Source of the DNA: Pycnococcus provasolii
Lineage: Eukaryota; Chlorophyta; Pseudoscourfieldiophyceae; Pseudoscourfieldiales
DNA: 64,000 nt
Assembly (NCBI GenBank): GCA_049487715.1
Contig: CP150552.1
Location: 310,001-374,000 of the forward strand
Reading direction: 5' to 3'
Shown here one piece after another: positions 43,111 through 52,066 of the stretch. Numbering within the stretch: the stretch's first letter is position 1; each line of letters opens with the position of its first letter. The notes under the pieces are model-generated. The model was not told where the DNA came from, searched no databases, and saw nothing but the letters and a program-made list of their open reading frames with translations. The position numbers and the translations under genes were made by a program.

Positions 43111-44199
43111 TTACTTTTTCTGTGCCAAGTGAATTTCGTCCAGTCTCATGCGCAGGTACTCGCCCGCTAAGATTGGCGCGTACTTCGGCGTGCCGAGCTT
43201 CTCGTGTACAGCCACCTCCATCTCAGGATCAGGGTCGACGAAAAAGGCGATGGAGTATCGGCTTTGCCGCGCCTGCGCCTCACTCGGAACTACCACTCTA
43301 TGAGCTGTTGCACGCCAAGCGTCGTTCGTCCATCGCGCGAGTAGCGCGCCAGTGTTCAGCATGACGACGCCGTTCGGGTCCTCGCTAGCTGGCAGTTGCA
43401 CGTTGCGCCACGGCAGGTTCGGATCGTCGTGTTCGACGGAACCGTCCACCGCCTTCAGCTGAAGGCCAGATTCGCCGTCTTTGACAAACAACAGCGTGAA
43501 GAGACCAAAGTCCGTGTGGCATCCACACCGTATCGGACTGCTATCCTCGTCACCGCCAAAATCGCATGCGGGGTAGTGCAAGAAGCGGATCGTGCAGTGC
43601 TCCCAGCTCTTGAGTGTTTTTGCGAAGAAATCGGACTCCACGCCAATCGCGTCCGCCGCGCATGTTGCCAACGCGCGTGCGGTGTCCTCAAGCGCGTCCC
43701 AAAACTCCTCGACGACAGGCTGAAAGTCTGGCGGGCAGCCGGTGTAGTCGTTCGTGTGGCAGCGTCGGGAACGCACGTTGAACGCCTCCTTTCTATCCGC
43801 ACCACGTACCGTGTCGTGCGCCTCACCTCCTAGCGGTGCGTATCCCATGTTGTCGGCAGGGTTGTGTCTTCTCAGCTTCATCTTCGCATCGTCGTCGAGC
43901 GTGAATAGCTGCTTCGCCACGTCAAATGTGCGCGCGAGCAGTTCTGGCGTGATTCGTCCCAGTGGGAGTGTTGCAGTGGAGAATCCGTGGCGCGTGCACA
44001 CGTCGTTCCACGAAGAGGCCGCTAACTTTCTTCTCTCCTCCTGTGAATTTGAATCTGAATTTGAATCAGAACAAGAGAAAGAGTCTAAGGAAGAAGGCGA
44101 ACTCACAGAAGAACGTGTTGCGTACGCGGAGAGATTCACAGGAGAAAGCACGAGCGTATTCGCATCATCGCTCATCATACCACGTGACAAAGCGGACAT
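43111..44199 (-). CDS. 2-oxoglutarate/Fe(II) oxygenase, isopenicillin-N-synthase-like
   Basis: 362 residues from ATG 44199 (MSALSRGMMSDD); the open frame upstream starts only at a GTG. The DIOX_N-type half (FDVAKQLFTLDDDAKMKL, NMGYAPLGGE, RKEAFNVRS) is followed by the catalytic jelly roll with iron ligands HTD (CGCHTDFGLFTLLF) and the distal His in RATAHRVVVP, and the 2-oxoglutarate-binding RYS (SRYSIAFF). All ligands are present. In this family the substrates range from small metabolites to hormones, so the reaction is not predictable. It is convergent with eIF3b (52-bp gap). Confidence 0.88.
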   Translation of the reverse strand: MSALSRGMMSDDANTLVLSPVNLSAYATRSSVSSPSSLDSFSCSDSNSDSNSQEERRKLAASSWNDVCTRHGFSTATLPLGRITPELLARTFDVAKQLFTLDDDAKMKLRRHNPADNMGYAPLGGEAHDTVRGADRKEAFNVRSRRCHTNDYTGCPPDFQPVVEEFWDALEDTARALATCAADAIGVESDFFAKTLKSWEHCTIRFLHYPACDFGGDEDSSPIRCGCHTDFGLFTLLFVKDGESGLQLKAVDGSVEHDDPNLPWRNVQLPASEDPNGVVMLNTGALLARWTNDAWRATAHRVVVPSEAQARQSRYSIAFFVDPDPEMEVAVHEKLGTPKYAPILAGEYLRMRLDEIHLAQKK

Positions 44200-44466
44200 G
44201 ACCAAAACGAACCTCACTTAACACACCTGTTCCATGAACTACTTTTTCAGTTTACCAAACATCCGGCCAGTTTACCAAACAAACAAGGCCTTGCACACGG
44301 CAGTACGGCACACACCTCATCACCTTGCACACACCGGCCGCGAGCTTGCAAGGGCTTGCCAGACCTTTGCAAGTTTCTTTCTTTCAGCTTTTCAGTCAGG
44401 TGCGCGTTCGGGTGTTTCTTTTGACCACCTTAATTAGACTAATCAAAGCGATGCATTGATGCAACT

Positions 44467-45741
44467 ATGCAACATCGGGTCATCGGGCCAATGAGCTCAC
44501 GTGCATTCGGGCGTCGTGCAAGCTCTTGCAAACTCACTGCAAAGGTCTCTTCCAAGGTCGTGCAAGGTCGTGCTGGTCAAGTTGAAGTTCCTACTTCCTA
44601 CCCACGTGTCGTTCCCCAGTGCATCCGCGTTCAGCATCCCCCTGGCCCATCACATCACGTCACATCACGTCACATCGCTCCATCATGCCTCTTGTTCGGT
44701 TGGCAATGTTTCTTCTTAGGTGCTTACTCACTTCTCCTTTTAGGTGGTGTGGTGGCCGCACAGGGTAAGAAGGCACCTTCTGTGCTTGCTTGCGATCCGA
44801 AAGACGCCCTCTTAAAGCCGCCCACCGTCAAGTGCACGTCGAGCCTTAAAGTCACAGACGACGCTATTAAGCCAACAGAGGACGGGTGCAAGTGTGGTCC
44901 TGACGGCTCGTGGACGCCGGCGTGCTTCGAGTGTACGGATGACGTCGCGCCAGAACTTGTCGCGGAAAGCAGCCCGGAAGACGTCGACGCGAACACGGCG
45001 GCCAGCTCGGCACAGCAGCTAGCCTCCCCGTTCCGGAATAACGCGAGCATGTGGGACGAAGCGTATTCCACGGGATCATTTGGTAATCCCAACCCGCAGA
45101 CCACCAACCAGGCCAGCTTTGACGCAGCCTTTGAAGCCACTGGTATGGCTGTACGCGTCTGTGCTGACTGCTCCCGGAACCAAAAAACAATTGTTTACAA
45201 GCGTATCACGCCAATGAACGGAACTTCGTTCAGCGCGTACAACAACTTCTTCGTGACGTGGGCAACAAGCGCGCACGGCCTGAACGTGCTCAACCGCGAC
45301 TTCAAGCTCTACAGCAGTGTCTCAGATGCTGACGCAGATGTCAACGCTTGGTCGTATTGCAACTACAACGACTTCCGCTGGCGCATCGGCTTTCCACGTG
45401 ACTGCGACCCGAGTCGCTACCAGCCCTACCAGTGGGAATCCACGCTGCACTCTAGCACGCGCCGTCATATTGCGTGGTTTATCAAGAAGGTGGCTGCTAT
45501 GCCATCACCAACGCCATCGCCATCGGGCGGGGGCTTACCTGGTGCGATAGACCGTATCCGCAACGCGACGGAGGATGTGAAGGACATCGCAGACGCGACG
45601 GAGAAAGCTGGAAAGGACATTTCCAAGCTCACGGAAGAAACGAAAGGCGACATGCCAAATTTGAGCGGTGGTGGCAGGAGTCAACTCCTTGGCGCCGCCG
45701 CCGCGTTAGCGTCTTGGCACATGGCAGCCGCCTTCTTCTAA
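44467..45741 (+). CDS. Secreted protein with GPI-type tail, unknown function
   Basis: The frame opens at ATG 44467. A strongly hydrophobic segment ending GAYSLLLLGGVVAAQGKK (about residues 78-99) looks like a signal peptide, so the true start may be nearer to it or an intron may have been missed in the first 75 basic residues. The mature part has Cys-rich elements (CKCGPDGSWTPACFEC) and a globular region rich in aromatic residues (YCNYNDFRWRIGFPRDC), then a helical, charged stalk (KDIADATEKAGKDISKLTEE) and a hydrophobic C-terminus after GGGRSQ, consistent with GPI attachment. No family was recognised. It is convergent with the SGNH hydrolase gene (110-bp gap). Confidence 0.6.
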   Translation: MQHRVIGPMSSRAFGRRASSCKLTAKVSSKVVQGRAGQVEVPTSYPRVVPQCIRVQHPPGPSHHVTSRHIAPSCLLFGWQCFFLGAYSLLLLGGVVAAQGKKAPSVLACDPKDALLKPPTVKCTSSLKVTDDAIKPTEDGCKCGPDGSWTPACFECTDDVAPELVAESSPEDVDANTAASSAQQLASPFRNNASMWDEAYSTGSFGNPNPQTTNQASFDAAFEATGMAVRVCADCSRNQKTIVYKRITPMNGTSFSAYNNFFVTWATSAHGLNVLNRDFKLYSSVSDADADVNAWSYCNYNDFRWRIGFPRDCDPSRYQPYQWESTLHSSTRRHIAWFIKKVAAMPSPTPSPSGGGLPGAIDRIRNATEDVKDIADATEKAGKDISKLTEETKGDMPNLSGGGRSQLLGAAAALASWHMAAAFF

Positions 45742-45851
45742 AGCACAAATCACTTTGAATGAAATTATGAAAAAATAAATTTATTAATGAAATTACAAAG
45801 ATGGCGCGCGAGAGCTTGAACGACATAACGACATGTAATGTGCACGCCTAT

Positions 45852-46928
45852 TCATATCTTCATACGCAATGCCTTCTGCGCGCATTTACTCCACGCCTTA
45901 TGTCCCTTCTCGTTTGGGTGCAGTAAGCCGCCGCCGTAGAGCTGCGCATTCGTTTGCCCTCTGCCGTCGATGAGGGCAGCGGTGCAGTCGGCAAATGCGA
46001 TGCGGTCGCTTTCAAGCTTCGACAACGCGCTATTCACCTGGTCAATCTCCTCACGGAACTTTCGCGGCTGTCCATTGATTGGCATGCCACGCGGGATGAG
46101 GCCAAGAAGCGCAACGTGCGCTTGTGGGAACGAGGCGAGCGCGCCTTGAACAATTGCGGTGACGCCATCGACGGTTGAGTTCACGTCCTGCTTGCAAATG
46201 CCGAGATTGTTCGTGCCAATGCATATCACAACCTTCTTCACGCGCTTAGCAAGCTCAGACTTGGCCGACGACACAAGCTGCCTTATTTGCCAGATGGAGT
46301 GCTGAGTGCATTCGTTTGCTGTGGCAAAGGACGCCACCGCGAACTGTGAAGTCACGTCGAGCCCGCCGCTCGCCTCTGGAGCCGCCCTCCACGATCCTCT
46401 GCTTCCTAGAGCTGCATACCAAGCGTTTCTCATGGGAAGGCAGTTTCGGCACGGCTTTCCCCACAAGCTCGCGCCGAACCCGTTTTCGAGCAGCGAGTCG
46501 CCGAATACGAGGACGCGCGGATACGGCTCCGCAGGTTTGCGCAGGCCAAACCACCTCCGCCTGGCACCTCCGCCCATCGCTGATCTCAAGCTCGTCCACC
46601 TGCGCTTGTAGAGTCCCCTCCACTTTGCCTCCATTCCTCCTCTGCTTTGCACCTGCGGCGTGCACGCGTCTGCTGACGGGTGTGCTTTATGAACGACGCA
46701 CGATGGAACGTTTGCCGCGTCTCCGAAGACCGTCGCAGTCCATGCCAAGGCGGCGACGTCAGAAGCAGAAGAGTCACTCTCAGGACTCCCAGGAACCTCA
46801 GGCACGGGAATTGTTTCCCCGGTAGACTGAGATAAAGAAACCACCAAAGAAACCTGAGACGAAATGAGCCCAAAGAAACACAACAAGTACATCCATAGAG
46901 ACACCCGAGACGTAGTTGTAAAGTACAT
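45852..46928 (-). CDS. SGNH/GDSL-type hydrolase with the catalytic Asp position altered
   Basis: 358 residues from ATG 46928; an internal Met at 46892 is an alternative. The N-terminus holds a signal peptide or anchor (MYLLCFFGLISSQVSLVV). The SGNH fold shows block I VLVFGDSLLENG (nucleophile Ser), block III VVICIGTNNLG (oxyanion Asn) and block V LLHPNEKGH (His). In block V the Asp normally three residues before His is Gly here (YGGGLLH), so the usual Ser-His-Asp triad is incomplete. Some members work as dyads, so activity is possible. Family substrates include acyl esters of glycans and lipids. The protein is probably secretory. Confidence 0.8.
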   Translation of the reverse strand: MYFTTTSRVSLWMYLLCFFGLISSQVSLVVSLSQSTGETIPVPEVPGSPESDSSASDVAALAWTATVFGDAANVPSCVVHKAHPSADACTPQVQSRGGMEAKWRGLYKRRWTSLRSAMGGGARRRWFGLRKPAEPYPRVLVFGDSLLENGFGASLWGKPCRNCLPMRNAWYAALGSRGSWRAAPEASGGLDVTSQFAVASFATANECTQHSIWQIRQLVSSAKSELAKRVKKVVICIGTNNLGICKQDVNSTVDGVTAIVQGALASFPQAHVALLGLIPRGMPINGQPRKFREEIDQVNSALSKLESDRIAFADCTAALIDGRGQTNAQLYGGGLLHPNEKGHKAWSKCAQKALRMKI

Positions 46929-47227
46929 ATGAATCCTAAGAGTATGAGGTTGACATACAGGATACCGAGGATGAACCGCCATATGTATATGAATACCTGT
47001 GATGAAAATGAGGCGCAGATCGCATCGCACCGCATCACGTCATCGGGATCGGGATCGCAAGACCTCTTCGTTTCGTTTCGTTTCGGGGTTTGTTTGGTTT
47101 GCTTTTTTTTAAAGATACAACTTTTCTGTTTCGGGGTTTAAAAAAGGAGTCCTTCTTGGAACCTCCTTCTTGGGTGTGAAACCCACGACGTTATTATTTT
47201 AGTAGTGCTCTCCCGAGAATCTTGAAG

Positions 47228-48262
47228 ATGCTCGCATGTCGTCGCCATAGCCTTGTCGTTCCTCCTCGTGTGGCTCGGAGTAGGCGTATTCACACTCCTA
47301 CAGCTGGTTTTGGTTCAATTAGGCGTGCTTCTTCTTCTTCGCCGATCTGTGTCAACGCAGCAAAAGCACCTTCGTCACCCTCTCCTTGCAGCGTGCTGTG
47401 CATCGGTGAGGTGCTCTTTGACGCGCTGCCTGACGCCATCTTCCTCGGAGGCGCGCCACTCAACGGGGCACTACACATGCACCAACTGGGACTGAACGTC
47501 GCGATGGTCTCGCGCGTCGGAGACGACGAACTCGGACGAGAAGTCATCAAACGCATGAAAGCGAGGGGATTGAACACAGACTTAGTGCAGGTCGACAAGA
47601 CCAACCCCACAGGATTTGTTCGCGTTTCTCTTGACGACGATGGTGTTGCATCGTACGACATAGTCAAACCAAGTGCTTGGGACGAAATCGAGGCGACAAA
47701 CGAACTGCTGGACGCGGCCAAGGGTGCTGTCGTGTGCCACGGCTCGCTCGCTGCTCGCTCTCCGACGAGCCGTAAGGCCATAGAGGCGGCGTGCAAGGCG
47801 GCTGATAAGCGGGTGTTCGACGTAAACCTGCGCGCGCCGTACGTGGACGAGGACTTTGTGCGTTCCGGCTGTGATGGCGCGTGGCTTCTAAAGGTGAACG
47901 ACGACGAGTTACCTCAGCTTGCGCAGTGGTTCGACGCGACGGGTGATGAGCAGGCAGTGGCACGTGCGCTGTCGGAGCGATTTGGCATCGACTACGTGGT
48001 CGTGACGCGCGGTGGAAACGGCGCCGCCCTTTTCTCTTCAAACGACAGCACGTGGGTCGAGACACCCGGTGTACAAGTGACTGTCGCCGACACAGTTGGT
48101 TCCGGAGACGCGTTTCTCGCGTGCTTGCTTTCGAAACTGTTGACCGGCGCGAGCGCCGCTGACGCCGTCGCGGATGCGAACGCGCTCGGCGCGTGGGTTG
48201 CCACGCAGCGCGGCGCGACTCCTCTGCACGACACCGCCGCTATCGCCGCGCTGCGCTTGTAA
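47228..48262 (+). CDS. PfkB-family sugar kinase, fructokinase-like, with transit-peptide-like N-terminus
   Basis: 344 residues from ATG 47228. The first 50 residues are Arg/Ser-rich without acidic residues, typical of an organelle transit peptide. The kinase domain begins VLCIGEVLFDALPD, continues FLGGAPLNGALHMHQLG (sugar-binding GG motif), and ends with the signature DTVGSGDAFLACLL, whose Asp is the catalytic base. It phosphorylates a hexose, most likely fructose, with ATP. The frame is intact. The next gene (48416) starts 150 bp downstream on the same strand, with a TTAGGG array between them. Confidence 0.9.
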   Translation: MLACRRHSLVVPPRVARSRRIHTPTAGFGSIRRASSSSPICVNAAKAPSSPSPCSVLCIGEVLFDALPDAIFLGGAPLNGALHMHQLGLNVAMVSRVGDDELGREVIKRMKARGLNTDLVQVDKTNPTGFVRVSLDDDGVASYDIVKPSAWDEIEATNELLDAAKGAVVCHGSLAARSPTSRKAIEAACKAADKRVFDVNLRAPYVDEDFVRSGCDGAWLLKVNDDELPQLAQWFDATGDEQAVARALSERFGIDYVVVTRGGNGAALFSSNDSTWVETPGVQVTVADTVGSGDAFLACLLSKLLTGASAADAVADANALGAWVATQRGATPLHDTAAIAALRL

Positions 48263-48317
48263 CCAACCACCATAGTCTACAGTATGATACCTAGTATCTG
48301 CCCGGGCACCTTCCTGA

Positions 48318-48345
48318 CCTAACCCTAACCCAAACCCTAACCCTG
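48318..48345 (-). repeat. CCCTAA array directly upstream of the telobox-Myb gene
   Basis: Four CCCTAA units, one as CCCAAA, lying 70-100 bp before the ATG of a predicted TTAGGG-binding Myb protein. Confidence 0.9.
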
Positions 48346-48415
48346 GACCTGCCTGCCATGGTCCTCCATTTCTTCCGCCATTTTCCATTTGACTCGCCAT
48401 TGCCACCTGTCACTC

Positions 48416-49525
48416 ATGGGCGCCACGAAGGTGAAGTGGTCTCGCGAGGAGGAGGATGCGCTCAGAGAGGGCGTGCGCAAGTACGGACTGGGAAAGTGGC
48501 GCGCCATACAGAAAGACCCGGAATTCGAGAGGCGTTTAGTGAACCGCACGAACGTCGACCTCAAGGACAAATGGCGAAACATGTCAGCCGCGGCGCAGGA
48601 GGGACCAACGACACTGCCTGAGCTGCCGGCAAACCCCGCACCCGTTCCCAAGTCGCCGAGAGGAAAGCGTGCCGCAAATGGGGCCGCGTTGCCGCTGCCA
48701 CGTCGCTGCGCCTGGTTGGTGCACGTGTACGCGCACTTCCCCGTGGCCGTGCTCCTCGCACACGTCTGCATTGTGCTCTTGCCTCACTGTCTGCACTTCG
48801 CGAATAACCACCTCCTTCAATTCACCGGTGAAACGATGGTCAGCGAGCGCGCTGGTCAGTGGGCACGGTGGTTTGACTCAGGTGCGCTCCCGTGTGTGAT
48901 GTCTCGATCACACATAACATCCATCGTCGCATCCCACGACGCTTACGCCGTGATTGATGCCTTGACACATAGCGAGGACCGACGAGTTGCTGGACACCCA
49001 CCCAAGGCGACCGCGCTTCTGTTGACGGCACGCACGGCGAACGACGCAAACGAGGCTTTCAAAAATGCGCCGCTGCTCGCCTTTCCCGATTGCGCATTGG
49101 TAGATTGCGTGCTCGCATACGACGTGCAGCAAAGCAGCGCGTCGAGCAGCGACCTGCAAGGCGCTGTTGTGGACCACCTGTCAAGGTGCAAGGGCGGAGG
49201 TGCCGTTATCGTGCACCTTGGCACAGGCGAGAACGTCGCGGAGCTCGTGCCAACGCTTCTCCCACTTCTTGGCGAGAGCGGAAGCTTCGAGCATCCGACA
49301 CGAGGTGGTGCCGTTGGTGTGAGGGATGCCGTCGTCGTGCTCGTGCTGCAGCACACAGATTCGGACGACGCGAGCGATGATGAGCGCGACTCGCAAGCCA
49401 AGGTGGCGCTCGAGCGTGCGGCGTTGGGGCAGGTCGCCACGGCGTCGCGCCGAGAGGCGGCAAGGGCGCTGCGTCGCCGGGTGGACGCGACTGTCAGGGC
49501 GTCAGCGAAACTGATTGATCGATAG
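48416..49525 (+). CDS. Telobox Myb/SANT protein with a transmembrane segment and LAP1-like distal domain
   Basis: 369 residues from ATG 48416. Residues 5-57 are a single Myb/SANT domain (KWSREEEDALREGVRKYGLGKW) ending in the telobox VDLKDKWRN (47-55), the motif of TTAGGG-type telomere-binding proteins (TRF, plant TRB/TRFL). In TRF/TRFL proteins the telobox Myb is C-terminal; here it is at the N-terminus, as in TRB/SMH. A hydrophobic segment at about 99-122 (AWLVHVYAHFPVAVLLAHVCIVLL) follows. The distal 230 residues have an alternating strand/helix pattern (ATALLLTART, GAVIVHLGTGENVAELVPTLL, RDAVVVLVLQH) resembling the inactive AAA-like luminal domain of LAP1/torsin cofactors. If so, the protein could tether TTAGGG DNA to the inner nuclear membrane. 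The Myb call is firm, the membrane segment probable, and the LAP1 likeness inference. Confidence 0.75.
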   Translation: MGATKVKWSREEEDALREGVRKYGLGKWRAIQKDPEFERRLVNRTNVDLKDKWRNMSAAAQEGPTTLPELPANPAPVPKSPRGKRAANGAALPLPRRCAWLVHVYAHFPVAVLLAHVCIVLLPHCLHFANNHLLQFTGETMVSERAGQWARWFDSGALPCVMSRSHITSIVASHDAYAVIDALTHSEDRRVAGHPPKATALLLTARTANDANEAFKNAPLLAFPDCALVDCVLAYDVQQSSASSSDLQGAVVDHLSRCKGGGAVIVHLGTGENVAELVPTLLPLLGESGSFEHPTRGGAVGVRDAVVVLVLQHTDSDDASDDERDSQAKVALERAALGQVATASRREAARALRRRVDATVRASAKLIDR

Positions 49526-49618
49526 TATCCATTGTATTGATAGTGGAAAGTTCGTTTTCCTGCAGTAATTACACGAAAAGATAAACCACCACCGCCCACT
49601 CTTCGTCTTTGTAAGCAG

Positions 49619-49906
49619 CTATCCTGCAAAGCATGGCAGAAAGTGCTCTTCGTCGCAGCTGTTGTAGAGCGAACCGTCGCTCACCAGCGCCTCGGCAGCA
49701 GACTTCACCTGCGCCTTGGACAGCGAGCCAGCAAGCTCGGCAATCACAGCGTCGAGCGTCGTGCCGTTCTCATGGCCGGTGGACAGCTTCGCGAACGTGT
49801 CGAGCACCATCTTCTGCGAGTCGTTGTGATCCGACTGCTGCATGCCCATGCCCATGCCCATGGCGTCGGCACCCGCCGGAGCGCTGCCACCGCCCATGCC
49901 CATACC

Positions 49907-49945
<39 letters not shown>

Positions 49946-50536
49946 AGCGTCGGCTTTCATGTCGCCTCCGGCGAGCTTGGCCAGGTGCATTTTGGTGAAG
50001 ATCACCTCCAGTCCGTGGAAGGTGATTTCGTTCATGTCCGCGATTTCTTTCATGGAGAACATCTGGATGTACCGGTTGTCCGTGTTTGGCTGCCTTTTCG
50101 CCTGACCGTAGATGCGCACGTAGTTTCCGTCCTGAAGCAGCTGCTTGTTGCGCGCCACCGTCTCGTCCATGTCCATGTCAAAGAAGTACTTCACTGACAC
50201 CTTTCCGGTTCCGTCGTCGATGGTGAATGACATACCGCCTCCCGCCTCGTCTCGGTTTCCCACCTTGCCGACGATTGTCACCTCACGCACCTCCCTTCCT
50301 TCGAAGATGAGTTCGTCACTTCCTGAGTCCGCCGCCGTCGCGAGGAGCTTGACAGTCACGGGGAGCAGGCCCGCACGCGCACCTGCTTCCCCTTGGGATC
50401 CTCCACCAACAGATTTGCGTCCCGCACCACTGCCATCGTTCATGAATCCACCAGCGGCACCGCCACCGCCACCATTGCCGTAGAGATCACCAGCACCGGC
50501 GTCACCAAAGAGAGAATCGGAGAGCATCGCCGCCAT
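49619..50536 (-). CDS. RPA2: Replication protein A 32-kDa subunit (RPA2)
   Basis: 305 residues from ATG 50536. A Gly/Ser-rich N-terminus (the phosphorylated region in other species) is followed by the OB-fold (LPVTVKLLATAA, REVTIVGKVGNRDE, MSFTIDDGTGKVSVKYFFD, NYVRIYGQAKRQ) that binds single-stranded DNA with RPA70 and RPA14. The C-terminal winged helix (TTLDAVIAELAGSLSKAQVKSAAEALVSDGSLY) binds repair factors. The linker between them carries an unusual (Met-Gly)n run encoded by an ATGGGC microsatellite. The 9.17-kb transposon lies only 164 bp upstream of the start codon, probably within the promoter. It is convergent with the telobox-Myb gene. Confidence 0.93.
49842..49952 (-). repeat. Hexanucleotide GCCCAT/ATGGGC microsatellite in RPA2
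   Basis: Two blocks of hexamers encode (Met-Gly)n in the linker of RPA32, separated by a short GGSAPAGADA stretch. The hexamer period preserves the frame. Confidence 0.9.
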
Positions 50537-50699
50537 CGTTTGCCGAGAATGAAATGGGAATGCACAAAAGATGAAAGCCTGCTTTGGCGTAAGAGGGGGC
50601 AAAGCAGGCTTTGCGACGGGGGGGCGAGGTTTGAAAACCCACTTGAAGAAAAGCGGGAAAAACACAAAAAGGACAAAACCCGAAAAACTACCCCGTAAG

Positions 50700-51005
50700 G
50701 AGAGGGGGATAATGGCGGAATGATCACAGTGGTAGTGGTGCAAGACCAACACCGGGTCCCCAGAATAACGGGAAAATTACTACCGAAAATTTACTGGTGC
50801 ATTTACTGGTGCAGACTAAATTCACGGTACAAGAGTTGGGTTTTTCTGGGAAGCACGACCTGAGTGCCCGTACTCTCGTACCGGTTTGGGTGAAGGGCCG
50901 ACCTATCGCCCCGTTGTTCCCCGCCGACCTAACGCCCCGTTGTGGAGGGTTCAGGGTTCCTCCTGGAGGTGGCGAAAAAACGACTGCCTCAAGCAAGGCC
51001 ATCTC
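50700..51005 (+). repeat. Left terminal inverted repeat of the transposon, 306 bp
   Basis: It matches the complement of 59564-59869 at 305 of 306 positions by direct alignment; the difference is in TTCACGGTAC versus TTCACGTTAC. Weaker similarity continues about 20 bp further in. Confidence 0.95.
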
Positions 51006-51032
51006 CGCCATCGCCATCACCAGCAGGAACAG

Positions 51033-51458
51033 ATGAAGGGCAAGGACCGGTGTCGGAGCTCGAGCCCTGGCTCCGACGACTCGGCAAGCAACGCCGAGCA
51101 ACGCAAGTCGTCGGAGGTGCAGGAGAAACCGTTCCGTATACCGCACAAGGCTAAGGTGGGGGAGTCCGTGACCGGACTCCTCGTCGCCGGCAGGGCCGAG
51201 GCCGAGGCCGCCGCCGTCGCCGCCAAAGCCGCCGCCGCCGCAAGGGACGCCGCCAAAGCCGCAAGGGACTCCGAGCAGTGGCGTTGCGGCCGCCTAAGGG
51301 ACGGCACCGAGCCGCAACCCTTCTTTGGTTGTGTGTGGGGATCCTGCGGCCAGATGAACTATTATACTAAACCACGATGCCGTACGTGCAAAAAACTATG
51401 GGTGGGCCGTGTTTTCGAGCACGAGCTCACCCAGCAGGGGCAAGCCGCCGCCAAGGAA

Positions 51459-51493
<35 letters not shown>

Positions 51494-51962
51494 GACTCGG
51501 GCGGAAGCAGAGGCGAGGAGGGAGGCGGACATGGCGGAACTGGATGTGGAGGCGGCTGCGGAAGCGCCGCCGTTCTTCTTTTACGGAGACGAGGACGACG
51601 ACGGTGGCGCTCAGCCGCTCCCGCCGCTCTCGCCACTGCCCAGCCGCGACCGCGACCGCTACCGCGACGGCGACCGCGACCGCGACCGTGACCGCTACCG
51701 CGACCGCTACCGTGACCGCGACCGCTACCGCGACGGCGACGGCGACCGCGACCGCGGTCGCGACCGCGACCGCGACCGCTACCGCGACGGCGACCGCGAC
51801 CGCGACCGCGACCGCGACCGCTACCATAACACAAACAACCTCAGCGTGAATGTCAACGTCAACGACAACGGGCGCACACCAGAAGAGAAGCAACGGCGGA
51901 ACCAAAGCCGGAAGATGCGGCGTCGCCGCCAGCAGCAGGGTGGGCAACACGGTGGGGTGTAG
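51033..51962 (+). CDS. Transposon accessory protein with RanBP2-type zinc finger and Arg-Asp repeats
   Basis: 309 residues from ATG 51033, 27 bp inside the left inverted repeat; the open frame continues upstream into the repeat without another ATG. An Ala-rich helix (about residues 50-85) is followed by a RanBP2-type zinc finger C100-x4-C105-x3-N109-x6-C116-x2-C119, with a Trp shortly after (KKLW). A second Ala-rich helix, an acidic patch (YGDEDDDG) and about 60 residues of alternating Arg-Asp/Arg-Tyr/Gly-Asp (51645-51825) follow, then a basic tail (RKMRRRRQQQ). RanBP2 fingers bind single-stranded RNA or ubiquitin, and RD/RY repeats occur in RNA-binding proteins. A role in transposition or element RNA handling is inference. 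Confidence 0.7.
51645..51825 (+). repeat. GACCGC-type hexamer repeat encoding Arg-Asp dipeptides
   Basis: Near-perfect CGCGAC/CGCTAC/GGCGAC hexamers inside the accessory gene. All frames on both strands are open here, which produces spurious ORFs. Confidence 0.9.
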
Positions 51963-52066
51963 GAGTTGGTTTAAATGATGATTTTAAATGATTTGCCTTG
52001 GTTTTCAATTTTCTTTTGATTAACACCCCCTTCCCTTTTCACCTGCCCCCTCTCCCTCACAGTTTC

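Noticed and set aside
51396-51950. Antisense Ala-Val repeat ORF in the transposon
   Set aside because: It is the complement of the Arg-Asp hexamer repeat of the accessory gene, which leaves all frames open.
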